Part shown: one piece after another, positions 42,604 through 50,512 of the stretch
Numbering within the stretch: position 1 is the stretch's first letter
Layout: each line of letters starts with the position of its first letter
Assembly: GCF_900659635.1 (NCBI RefSeq)
Contig: NZ_CAACVB010000025.1
Location: 1-57,606, forward strand
Reading direction: 5' to 3'
DNA length: 57,606 nucleotides
Source: Actinomadura roseirufa
Lineage (GTDB): Bacteria > Actinomycetota > Actinomycetes > Streptosporangiales > Streptosporangiaceae
Notes under the pieces: generated by a model
The model's database searches: none
Told to the model about the DNA's origin: nothing
The model's input: the letters and a program-made list of their open reading frames with translations, nothing else
Translations under genes and position numbers: made by a program

Positions 42604-44477
42604 GCACGACCGTGCCGGACCTGCCGCCCATCGTCAGCCGATTCGACTTCGCGTTCGCCGGGCATGGCCGCTGGGCGACCTGCCTGGCCGCCCACGAGGA
42701 CACGATCGTCCTCGAACGGTGGAACCTGGCCCGTCCCGTGCCCGTCCCGCAGACGCTCGCCGGTGAACCGCCCGCGCGCCTCGCCGTCGACCGGCGCAGC
42801 CGTGCCCTGCCGCTGGACGACGGACGCGTCCTGATCGCCCGTCCCGCCCCCGACGCGTCGGCGCGGGACCTGTCGGGCACCGTCGTGGAGACGCGACCGG
42901 CACGGACCGGGCCGACCATCGTCCGCACCTGGACCGTCCCCGCGATGCTCGACGGCCGCCTCTTGGCCGGTCCGGGACCCGATCAGGTGGTGCTGCTCAT
43001 CACGATCGAGGACGCCTCGTACTCGCGGATCTGGCGGCTGCCGGTCTCCTCGGCGGACGCCGCGCCCGTCCCCGAGCCCGTCCTGCGGATCCCCGGGACG
43101 CTGTCGGACGGGGTGTGGCTGGACGACCGGCGGACGCTCGCCCTCGGACACTCCGCGGACGGGCGCAGACCCGACGCGATAGTGGTCGACCTGCGCGAAC
43201 GCGCCTGGCGGCGGGTCTGGTCCGTCGCCGCGACGACCACCGACCGGATCGCCGCCTACGGCGCCCGGTCGGGCGTGCTGGCGGTGACGACGACCTCGCC
43301 CGGCGCCCAGCCACCAGGCACCTCGCAGATCGGGCTGAGATTCCCCGGCGGCGGACCCGTCCGGTTCCCCGAGGCCCTCAACCGGCCCGACCGCGCCCGC
43401 ACGCCGCTGACGTTCGACGACGGCGGCGAGCGGCTGCTGGTCGCCGAGGCGCGCGGCGCCACGTCCGGCCTCGCGATCTACGATCCGGCGAGCGACCGGA
43501 TCACGTCGCTGCCCGGCCCGCGGGGCATCCTGTCCGCGCCGGCGTGCTGGACGGGCGACCGGATCCACGTGCGCTTCTCCGCCCCCCACCAGCCGCCCAC
43601 GCTGGCGACGATGCGTCACCGCCCGCCACGGGGCTGGACGCCGGGCTCGCGGCCGCGCCGGAACCCGGACCGGCGGTGGAGGGGGGCCGACCTGGTCGAG
43701 CTGCCCGGACCCGCAGGAGGCATCGAGGCGGTCGTCTACGGTGGGCCAGGCTGGCGTCTCAGCCCCCGCCTGGTGCTGGCGCTGCACGGCGGGCCGCTCT
43801 CGGCGTGGCGGTTCGAGTTCGACGCGCTGTTCCAGCACCTCGCCGCCGCCGGCGTCGCCGTGGCCGCCCCCAACCAGCGAGGCAGCACCGGCTACGGGGA
43901 GCGTCATCTGCGCGCCGTCATCGGCGACTGGGGCGGCTCCGACCTCGACGACGTCCTTCACCTGGGAAGGGCGCTCGCCCGGACCCGTTCGGACGCCGGC
44001 CTGCCCGGTCCGGTCCTCCTCGGCGGCAGCTACGGCGCCTACCTGGCGCTGCTGGCCGCGTGCCGCGACCCGGAACCATGGTCGGGCTGTGTCGCGCTGG
44101 CGCCCTTCACCTCGGCCGAGAGCCTGGCCCGCTGCGCCTCGGCGGCGGTCGGGGAGCGGGTGTCGCGGCTGGGCCGCTCCACGAGCAATGGTAACGGGGG
44201 CGGACGGGACGTCCTGCGGGTGTGCGAGGCGCTCACCGCGCCGCTGCTGCTGGCGCACGGAACCCGCGACGAGATCATCCCGGCGGGACAGTCCAGGGCG
44301 CTGCGCGAGCGCCTTCTCGAACTCGGCAGGACCGAAGGAGTCGACTTCGAGTACCTCGAAGTCGACGACGGCCACCAGGACGTCGTCCAGGCGTGGCCCC
44401 CGGTCCTGCGGGAAGCGGTGGTCCGCTTCTGCCTCGCGGCGGAACGGATCGTGGATCGAGTCCAGGGAGGGAGGTGA
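42600..44477 (+). CDS. Prolyl-oligopeptidase family S9 peptidase, candidate leader protease
   Basis: This 625-residue protein starts at the ATG of an ATGA overlap with lanL. Residues 1-370 form a degenerate beta-propeller with no signal peptide, so it is cytoplasmic. The alpha/beta-hydrolase domain has LALHGGPLSAWRF, NQRGSTGYGERH, the nucleophile GGSYGAYLAL, the acid HGTRDEIIPAGQ and the His DDGHQDV. S9 oligopeptidases cut after Pro, and one (FlaP) matures a class III lanthipeptide. The precursor in this operon has Pro16 and Pro20 in its leader. The location between synthetase and precursor strongly suggests a maturation role; this is inferred, not shown. Confidence 0.85.
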   Translation: MSTTVPDLPPIVSRFDFAFAGHGRWATCLAAHEDTIVLERWNLARPVPVPQTLAGEPPARLAVDRRSRALPLDDGRVLIARPAPDASARDLSGTVVETRPARTGPTIVRTWTVPAMLDGRLLAGPGPDQVVLLITIEDASYSRIWRLPVSSADAAPVPEPVLRIPGTLSDGVWLDDRRTLALGHSADGRRPDAIVVDLRERAWRRVWSVAATTTDRIAAYGARSGVLAVTTTSPGAQPPGTSQIGLRFPGGGPVRFPEALNRPDRARTPLTFDDGGERLLVAEARGATSGLAIYDPASDRITSLPGPRGILSAPACWTGDRIHVRFSAPHQPPTLATMRHRPPRGWTPGSRPRRNPDRRWRGADLVELPGPAGGIEAVVYGGPGWRLSPRLVLALHGGPLSAWRFEFDALFQHLAAAGVAVAAPNQRGSTGYGERHLRAVIGDWGGSDLDDVLHLGRALARTRSDAGLPGPVLLGGSYGAYLALLAACRDPEPWSGCVALAPFTSAESLARCASAAVGERVSRLGRSTSNGNGGGRDVLRVCEALTAPLLLAHGTRDEIIPAGQSRALRERLLELGRTEGVDFEYLEVDDGHQDVVQAWPPVLREAVVRFCLAAERIVDRVQGGR

Positions 44478-44482
44478 AAAGA

Positions 44483-44638
44483 ATGGACATCTTCGACGGT
44501 GACCTCATGGCGGCCCTGCAGGACCTGCCCGAGACCGACCCGATCGAGGTCGATGGTCTCCAGCTCGGCGGCACCTGCTCGTGCACGGGCCTGCTGACGC
44601 TCCTGGTCACCATCTGCGTCGGCGTCACGTCCTGCTAG
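44483..44638 (+). CDS. lanA: Class IV lanthipeptide precursor, venezuelin-like
   Basis: This 51-residue peptide has GGGAGGTG eight bases before its ATG, the best ribosome site in the cluster, and begins 5 bp after the peptidase stop. The leader (1-30) contains LMAALQDLPETDPIEVDG, matching the ALPETDP segment of venezuelin-type precursors as I recall them. A GG at 29-30 precedes the core TCSCTGLLTLL (31-41) and VTICVGVTSC (42-51), with Cys at 32, 34, 45 and 51 and Ser/Thr at 31, 33, 35, 39, 43, 49 and 50. Up to four thioether rings are possible. No Ser-X2-Ser-X2-5-Cys labionin pattern exists, which fits LanL rather than LanKC. Confidence 0.9.
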   Translation: MDIFDGDLMAALQDLPETDPIEVDGLQLGGTCSCTGLLTLLVTICVGVTSC

Positions 44639-44700
44639 TGACGCCGTCCGACCCGCGGACCCGGACCCGCTGACGAAGGGGTCCACCCGTCCGCAGATCC

Positions 44701-44758
44701 CGGTCACGGGCCGGTCTGAACCCGGCCCGTGACCGGACCCACACCCCATTTTAAAGGA
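44701..44758 (+). terminator. Strong hairpin between precursor and transporter genes
   Basis: CGGTCACGGGCCGG at 44701-44714 and its exact complement at 44722-44735 form a 14-bp stem with a 7-nt loop. ATTTTAAA follows at about 44748-44755. It should end or attenuate most transcripts after the precursor gene, giving more precursor than transporter, and protect the upstream mRNA. Confidence 0.8.
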
Positions 44759-44789
44759 CGCGCGCCGAAAGGGAACGGAGCCGACGAGA

Positions 44790-46670
44790 GTGGTCCGGAC
44801 ACCGCCCCGCCGACTCTTCCGCGCCCCTTTCCGGCGCGTCCCGCCCGCCGCCGCCCGGCCGCCCGCACCCGAAGCCGTGCCGGATCCCGTGCCCGATCCC
44901 ACGGTTCCAGACCCCGCCGTGGTGCGCGCGGACGGGCGGCGGCTGCTGCGCGCCGCGGCCCGCCGCTTCCGGTCCTCGCTGGTCCTGCTGTCCGCGCTCA
45001 CGGCGGTCCGCGTCGTGGCGACGCTGGCGACGCCGGTCATGCTCGCCAGGGCCACCGACGCCGTCCGCTCCGGCGGGCGACCGGGCGCCGAGGTCGCCGG
45101 GCTCGCCGTCGCGCTGGCCGTCGCGGCCCTGGCCGACGCGGCGGAGGACCTCGCGGGCGCCTACTGCGGCAGCCGCATCACCGCCTGGCTCCGGCATCGG
45201 CTCGTCGGCCGGGTCCTGACGCTGGGCGTCCCCGGGCAGCGGCGGTTCCCCGCCGGCGACGTCCTCTCCCGGCTCACCGAGAACGCCGCAGCCCCGGCCA
45301 CGTTCCCGGTCCTGCTGCTGTCGGCCGCGGCGGCCCTGGTCACGGCGGCGGGCGCGGTGCTCGGGCTGGCCCTGATCGACCCGTGGCTCGCCGTGGCGCT
45401 CCTGGCCGGCGTGCCGCCGATGGCGGCGGCGATGCGCGTCTTCGTCGCCAGGGCGGCCGAGCCGTTCGCGCGCTACCAGCGCGCCCAGGCGGCGGTCGCG
45501 ACCCGGCTGCTGGACGCCCGGCAGGGCGCGCGGACGATCCGGGCGAGCGGGACCACCGCGGTCGAGGCCGCCCGCGTCCTGGCCCCGCTGCCCGAGCTGC
45601 GCGCGGCCGGGCACCGCACCTGGGAGGTCCAGGGGCGCATGGCCTGGCGGCTCGCGCTGCTCGCCCCGCTGGTGCAGGTGCTCGTGGTCGGCGTCGCCGG
45701 GACACGGCTCGCCGCGGGCGCCATCACCACCGGCGACCTCGTGGCGGCCGCCTCGTTCACCGCGCTCGCCGTCGGCTCGGCCGGTCTGTTCGACGTCGTC
45801 GTCGCCCTGCTGAACTGCCAGGTCGGCGCCGGGCGGGTCGAGGAGATCCTCGCCGCCGCCCCCGCGGTCGCGCCGCCCCCGCACCCGGTGCCGCTCCCGG
45901 ACGGCCCCGGGCGGCTGCGGCTGCGGGACGTCACCGTCCGGGTCGGCGGCCGGACCGTCCTCGACCACCTGGACCTGGACGTGCCGGCCGGCGCGAGCGT
46001 CGCCCTCGTCGGCGCCTCCGGCGTGGGCAAGAGCGTGCTGGTGGCGCTGATCGGCCGCCTGCTGGATCCCACGCAGGGCCGTGTCGAGCTCGACGGGACG
46101 CCCGTGGCCGCCGTCGCGCCGCCCGACCTGCGCCGCGCCGTCGCCTACGCCTTCGAACGCCCCGCGCCGCTCGGCGCCACCGTGCACGACACGATCGCCT
46201 ACGCCCGCCCGGACGCGACCCGCGAGGAGGTCCGGAGGGCGGCCCGCGCCGCCGCGGCCGACACGTTCGTCCAGGCCCTGCCGGACGGCTACGACACCCC
46301 CCTCGACCGGGCTCCGCTGTCGGGCGGCGAGGCGCAGCGGCTCGGCCTGGCCAGGGCGGCGCTGACCGACGCGCGGATCCTCGTCCTCGACGACGCCACC
46401 AGCAGCCTCGACACCGCCACGGAGGTGCACGTGACCAGGGCGCTCCAGCGGATCCTGGCCGGCCGCACCAGCCTCGTCGTGGCACGGCGCCCTGCCACCG
46501 CGGCCCGTGCCGACCTCGTCGCCTGGCTCGACGCGGGACGGGTCCGGGCCCTGGGGCCGCACGCCGACCTGTGGTCCGATCCCGGCTACCGGGCGGTGTT
46601 CTCGCCGGGGCCCGCGCCGAGTGACGCCGCGGACGTCCCGGTGCCCCCGGTGCGCGGCGGCGCGCGATGA
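44790..46670 (+). CDS. lanT1: ABC exporter subunit with degenerate ATP site
   Basis: This 626-residue fusion has an N-terminal Pro-rich leader, six transmembrane helices (residues about 60-330) and an ATPase domain (about 375-600). Walker A is GASGVGKSV, signature LSGGEAQRL, Walker B ILVLDDATSSLD. The residue after the Walker B Asp is Asp instead of Glu, and the H-loop reads VARRPAT instead of AHRxST, so this domain is probably poorly hydrolytic. There is no C39 peptidase domain, so leader removal must come from elsewhere. GTG 44790 follows GGAG. It overlaps the second subunit by ATGA and should pair with it. Confidence 0.87.
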   Translation: MVRTPPRRLFRAPFRRVPPAAARPPAPEAVPDPVPDPTVPDPAVVRADGRRLLRAAARRFRSSLVLLSALTAVRVVATLATPVMLARATDAVRSGGRPGAEVAGLAVALAVAALADAAEDLAGAYCGSRITAWLRHRLVGRVLTLGVPGQRRFPAGDVLSRLTENAAAPATFPVLLLSAAAALVTAAGAVLGLALIDPWLAVALLAGVPPMAAAMRVFVARAAEPFARYQRAQAAVATRLLDARQGARTIRASGTTAVEAARVLAPLPELRAAGHRTWEVQGRMAWRLALLAPLVQVLVVGVAGTRLAAGAITTGDLVAAASFTALAVGSAGLFDVVVALLNCQVGAGRVEEILAAAPAVAPPPHPVPLPDGPGRLRLRDVTVRVGGRTVLDHLDLDVPAGASVALVGASGVGKSVLVALIGRLLDPTQGRVELDGTPVAAVAPPDLRRAVAYAFERPAPLGATVHDTIAYARPDATREEVRRAARAAAADTFVQALPDGYDTPLDRAPLSGGEAQRLGLARAALTDARILVLDDATSSLDTATEVHVTRALQRILAGRTSLVVARRPATAARADLVAWLDAGRVRALGPHADLWSDPGYRAVFSPGPAPSDAADVPVPPVRGGAR

Positions 46671-48367
46671 GCGCGTCCGCCGCCGTCCGGCTGCTGCACG
46701 CCCACACCCGCGGCCAGTGGCCGGCGCTGGAGTCCCTGCCCACGTTCGCCTCGGGACTGCTGCTCGCGCGGGCGATCGACCAGGGGTTCCTGGCCGGGCG
46801 TCCGTTCACCGGCCTGGGCTGGCTGGCGGCCCTGGCCGTCCTGCACGCCGCGGGCGCGCTCGGTACCCGGCAGATCTACCCGTGGCTCGCCGCCACGGTC
46901 GAGCCGATGCGCGACTCACTCGTCACCGGCGTCGTCACCGCCGCCCTGCACCGAATGACGGGGCACGGGACGATGGGACCGGCGTCCGACGCGGCGGGCG
47001 CCGGGGTCTCGCAGGTCACCGAGCAGGCCGAGGCCGTCCGCGCGCTGACCGGCACCGCGCTGCGCACCCTCCGCCAGCTCCTGTCGGCGGGCGTCGCCGC
47101 GCTGCTCGGCCTGGTGCTGCTCTCGCCGCCGCTGGCGCTGGTCGTCGGGTCGTCGGTGGCCCTCGCCCTGTCGGTGTTCGCCGCGTTCCTGCGCCTCCAG
47201 GTCCGCCGCTACCGGGCCGTGATCCGTGAGGCCGAGCGCATCGGCGAGGCCGCCGCCGTGGTCGTGCAGGGCGTGCGGGACGTCGTCGCGTGCGCGGCGG
47301 AGGACCGCGCCGCCCGCACCGTCACCGAGGTCGCCGACGCCCAGGCGCGGGCGCTGCGGTCCTTCGCCCGCTCGCGCCTCGTCCGGCTGCCGGTGATCGC
47401 CCTCGGCGTCCATGTCCCCCTGCTCGCCCTGCTCGCCCTGGCGCCGTACCTGACCGGGCGGCACGGGATGACCGCAGGCCAGGTCGCGGGCGGCATCGCC
47501 TACGTCGTCACCGGGCTCCAGCCGGCCATCGTCATCCTGGTCGACGCGGGCGGCACCCTGCTGCTCAGCCTCGCGGTGATCCTCGGACGGCTCGCCGAAG
47601 TGTGCGACGTTCCGGGCGAACCGCCGTCCGCGCGGACGGACGCCCCCTCGTCCGCCGTCATCGAGGCGGCCCATGTCACCTTCGCCTATTCCCCGCACGC
47701 GGCCCCCGTGCTGGCCGACGTGTCCCTGCTCGTCCCCGAGGGGGCGCACCTGGCGGTGGTCGGGCCCAGCGGGACGGGGAAGTCGACCCTCGCGAACCTG
47801 CTGGCGGGTCTCGCCCGGCCCCGGCGGGGCCGTGTCACGCTCGGCGGCGCCGACATCGGCGATCTCGATCCCGCCCGGGTGAGAGCGGCGGTCGCCCTCG
47901 TCCCGCAGGAGAGCTACGTCTTCGCCGCGACCCTCCGGAAGAACCTCACCTACCTGAATCCCGGCGCGACGGACGCGGAGATCGACGCGGCGGCAGGCGC
48001 GATGGGCCTCGCCGAGACCGTCGAGCGGCTCGGCGGCTACGACGCCGAGGTCCCGCCGGGGGGCGGGACGCTGTCCCAAGGCGAACGCCAGCTCGTCACC
48101 CTCACCCGCGCGCACCTGTCCACCGCGCCCGTCGTCATCCTCGACGAGGCCACCTGCCATCTGGATCCCGCCGCCGAGGCCCGCGCCGAGCGGGCCCTCA
48201 CCGGACGCGGCAGGACCCTCATCGTCATCGCCCACCGCATCAGCTCGGCCGAGCGCGCCGGCCAGGTGCTCCTCCTCGACGGATCCACTCACCTGGTGGG
48301 CACCCACGACGCGCTCCTGACGCGCAGTCCCCTGTACGCCGAACTGGTCGGCCATTGGCATACCTGA
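46667..48367 (+). CDS. lanT2: ABC exporter subunit with intact ATP site
   Basis: This 566-residue fusion has six transmembrane helices and an ATPase domain from about residue 325. It has VVGPSGTGKSTLANLLAG, Q-loop LVPQESYVF, signature LSQGERQLVTL, Walker B VVILDEATCHLD with catalytic Glu, and H-loop IVIAHRISSAERAG. Together with the preceding gene it forms a heterodimeric exporter of the TM287/288 kind with one consensus and one degenerate site. It should export the modified peptide. It ends 19 bp before the convergent TetR gene. Confidence 0.87.
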   Translation: MSASAAVRLLHAHTRGQWPALESLPTFASGLLLARAIDQGFLAGRPFTGLGWLAALAVLHAAGALGTRQIYPWLAATVEPMRDSLVTGVVTAALHRMTGHGTMGPASDAAGAGVSQVTEQAEAVRALTGTALRTLRQLLSAGVAALLGLVLLSPPLALVVGSSVALALSVFAAFLRLQVRRYRAVIREAERIGEAAAVVVQGVRDVVACAAEDRAARTVTEVADAQARALRSFARSRLVRLPVIALGVHVPLLALLALAPYLTGRHGMTAGQVAGGIAYVVTGLQPAIVILVDAGGTLLLSLAVILGRLAEVCDVPGEPPSARTDAPSSAVIEAAHVTFAYSPHAAPVLADVSLLVPEGAHLAVVGPSGTGKSTLANLLAGLARPRRGRVTLGGADIGDLDPARVRAAVALVPQESYVFAATLRKNLTYLNPGATDAEIDAAAGAMGLAETVERLGGYDAEVPPGGGTLSQGERQLVTLTRAHLSTAPVVILDEATCHLDPAAEARAERALTGRGRTLIVIAHRISSAERAGQVLLLDGSTHLVGTHDALLTRSPLYAELVGHWHT

Positions 48368-48386
48368 CCCAAGAAGCGGTCTCGGC

Positions 48387-48995
48387 CTAAGGGGAAGTGG
48401 CGCCGTGGGACCGCAGGAGGGCGGCCGCCGCCGTGCGGGCATCGCGAGCCGCGCCGCCGGTGTTGTCGACCAGGCCGCGGGCCTTGACGCCGTCGTAGAG
48501 CACCAAGAGCTGCCGGGCCAGATCGGACGGTTCCGCGGCCCCCGCCTCGGTGGCCAGCCGTTCGAAGAGCGTCACCATGCGCTCGTCGTGGACGGCCAGC
48601 GCACGCTGGGCGGGATGGTCGGGCGCCAGGAACGCGGCGGCGCTGTTCACCAGGATGCACCCGTGGTAGGCGGGATCGGGCAGGCCCGCCGCCAGCAGGT
48701 CGAACGGCGCCAGCAACCGTGCCACGGGGTCGCCGGCATGACGTTCCAGCTCGGCGTTCACCTCGGTGAACCACGCCTCGCACGCGGCGGCGAGCATGGT
48801 GCCGATGAGGTCGTCCTTGGACCTGAAGTGCGCGTACACGGTCGGCTTGGCGACGTTGGCGCGCGCGGTGACGGCGTCGATCGAGACGCCGTAGCCCTCG
48901 GCGTAGAACAGCTCCCGGGCGGTCGCGCGTAGGGACTCCGGGGCCCCGCGTGGACTTGATTGAACGTCAAAGTATATTTTGGCCGCCGGGTCCAC
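48387..48995 (-). CDS. TetR family regulator
   Basis: This 202-residue protein has an N-terminal HTH: SLRATARELFYAEGYGVSIDAVTARANVAKPTVYAHFRSKDDL. A ligand domain with DPAYHGCILVNSAAAFL follows, typical of the AcrR/YcdC-like group. The only in-frame start before the HTH is GTG 48995, which lies inside an acyl-CoA dehydrogenase remnant; its first 14 residues cross an AT-rich stretch with TTGACGTTCAA, a likely operator. It is convergent with the exporter genes and divergent from the hydratase-like gene, which it more probably regulates. Confidence 0.85.
   Translation of the reverse strand: MDPAAKIYFDVQSSPRGAPESLRATARELFYAEGYGVSIDAVTARANVAKPTVYAHFRSKDDLIGTMLAAACEAWFTEVNAELERHAGDPVARLLAPFDLLAAGLPDPAYHGCILVNSAAAFLAPDHPAQRALAVHDERMVTLFERLATEAGAAEPSDLARQLLVLYDGVKARGLVDNTGGAARDARTAAAALLRSHGATSP
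48961..48971. promoter_or_regulatory. TTGA-N3-TCAA inverted repeat, possible TetR operator
   Basis: The plus strand reads TTGAACGTCAA, a 4-bp inverted repeat in an AT-rich island (to 48980) at the divergent junction of the TetR and hydratase-like genes. It overlaps the first codons of the TetR frame, so either it is an autoregulatory site inside the coding region or the true start is not yet found. Confidence 0.35.
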
Positions 48996-49067
48996 CGGAT
49001 CGGGGAAGGGGCCGAGAAGATCATGAACATGGTCGTCGCGCGGGAGCTCGCGGGGGCGGGCCGATGA
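48990..49067 (+). pseudogene. C-terminal remnant of an acyl-CoA dehydrogenase
   Basis: The frame reads VHRIGEGAEKIMNMVV then ARELAGAGR and TGA. The RIGEG..EIM..V.AREL pattern is the last helix of acyl-CoA dehydrogenases. Its stop overlaps the start of the next gene as ATGA, the junction expected in a valine-degradation operon. Everything upstream of codon 1 here is replaced by the TetR gene. Confidence 0.65.
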
Positions 49068-50125
49068 CCGGCGCCGCCGAACCGCACGTGCTCGTGCGCA
49101 CCCGGGGCCGCGTCGGGCACATCACGCTGAACCGCCCGCGCGTCCTCAACGCCCTCACCCATGCCATGGTCCGCGACATCGACGCCGCCCTGGACGCCTG
49201 GGCGGGCGACGACGCGATCTCCACGGTTCTGATCGACGGGGCGGGCGACCGCGGCCTGTGCGCCGGGGGCGACATCCGTTCCATCTACGAGGACGCCAAG
49301 GCGGGCGGTGGCGCGAGCGCGGCGTTCTGGCGGGACGAGTACCGGCTCAACGCCCGCATCGCCCGCTACCCCAAGCCCTACGTGGCGCTGATGGACGGGC
49401 TCGTCATGGGCGGGGGAGTCGGGATCTCGGCGCACGGCGGCCTGCGCGTGGTCACCGAGCGCACGGCCATCGCGATGCCCGAGACCGGCATCGGCTTCGC
49501 GCCCGACGTGGGCGGCACCCATCTGCTCGCGTCGGCCCCGGGCGAGATCGGCGTGCACCTGGCGCTCACCACGGCGCGGATGACCGCCGGGGACGCCCTG
49601 GCGTGCGGGTTCGCCGACCGGTTCGTCCCGTCCGGCCGCCTCGCCGACCTGGCCGGGGACCTCGCCGGCGGTGACGCCGCGGAGGTGGTGTCCCGGTACG
49701 CCACCCCCGCTCCAGCCGCCGACCTCGCCGCGCACCGCGACTGGATCGACTCCGCCTACGCCGCCGACACGGTCGAGGAGATCGTGACGCGGCTGCGCAC
49801 CGGCCCGGAGGCCGCCCGCAAGGCCGCCGAGATGATCGACGGCAAGGCGCCGACCGCGCTGAAGGTCACGCTGCGGGCGCTGCGCCAGGCCCGCCGGCTG
49901 GGCCGCCTCGAACCCGTCCTGGACCAGGAGTACCGGACGTCCGTGGCCGCGCTGACCTCGCACGACCTCGTCGAGGGCATCCGCGCGCAGGTGATCGACA
50001 AGGACCGGTCGCCGCGCTGGTCGCCGGCCACGCTGGAGGCGGTGACCACCGCCGGCGTGGACCGCTACTTCGCGCCGCTCGGCGACCGTGAGCTCGGCCT
50101 CGCCGACGGCCCGAGAGCGCGATGA
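49064..50125 (+). CDS. 3-hydroxyisobutyryl-CoA hydrolase/enoyl-CoA hydratase-like protein
   Basis: This 353-residue crotonase-fold enzyme has ITLNRPRVLNALTHAMV, GLCAGGDIRSIYEDAK (oxyanion loop), MDGLVMGGGVGISAHGGLRV and MPETGIGFAPDVGGTHLLA. The last motif with its Glu is characteristic of 3-hydroxyisobutyryl-CoA hydrolases of valine catabolism. TALKVTLRALRQARRL and a C-terminal KDRSPRWSPATLEAV match the ECH_2 extension. The start is ATG 49064, in the ATGA overlap with the acyl-CoA dehydrogenase remnant, which supports the pathway assignment. Confidence 0.85.
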   Translation: MTGAAEPHVLVRTRGRVGHITLNRPRVLNALTHAMVRDIDAALDAWAGDDAISTVLIDGAGDRGLCAGGDIRSIYEDAKAGGGASAAFWRDEYRLNARIARYPKPYVALMDGLVMGGGVGISAHGGLRVVTERTAIAMPETGIGFAPDVGGTHLLASAPGEIGVHLALTTARMTAGDALACGFADRFVPSGRLADLAGDLAGGDAAEVVSRYATPAPAADLAAHRDWIDSAYAADTVEEIVTRLRTGPEAARKAAEMIDGKAPTALKVTLRALRQARRLGRLEPVLDQEYRTSVAALTSHDLVEGIRAQVIDKDRSPRWSPATLEAVTTAGVDRYFAPLGDRELGLADGPRAR

Positions 50126-50183
50126 GGATCGTCTCCTTCACACGTCGCTGATCTGGGGGACCGGCCCGAGCGAGTCGCGCCTC

Positions 50184-50453
50184 GGGTCCGCCATCTCTAC
50201 CTGTTCCCGGATGCTGTTGGCGCTCGCCCGCTGGGGCGAGGCGCCGTCCGCGCTGGACCGCACCAGCGCCCGCGGCGTGCCGGTGCGAGCCGTCAACCCC
50301 GGCAGCCGGCACTCCACCCTCCTGTCGCTGGGGGTCACCGCCGCCGCCGTCGTGGCTGGCCTGATCTTCCAGCGGCTTCGTCAGGGACGGCCCGCGCTCA
50401 TCGAGGAGACCCCGGACCTGGGCGCCGCCCCCACCCCGGACGGCACCGCCTGA
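50184..50453 (+). pseudogene. Remnant of an APC family amino acid permease
   Basis: GSAISTCSRMLLALARWGEAP and ALDRTSARGVPVRAV match the loop of APC permeases after the Ser-rich helix (S.S.SRML.ALA..G.AP....RGVP). A diverged hydrophobic helix LLSLGVTAAAVVAGLIF follows, and then a charged tail to the stop. The upstream half, including most helices, is absent and the frame begins inside the previous gene. It could at most express an 80-residue one-helix peptide from the ATG at 50211. Confidence 0.6.
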
Positions 50454-50512
50454 TCCCGCGTGGCCGCACCGCTCGCCCCCCTTGCGGTGCGGCCACGCGC
50501 CACAATCCCAGG

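Noticed and set aside
44483..44638. Simple double-glycine leader cleaved by the transporter
   Set aside because: GG at 29-30 is present, but neither exporter subunit has a C39 peptidase domain.
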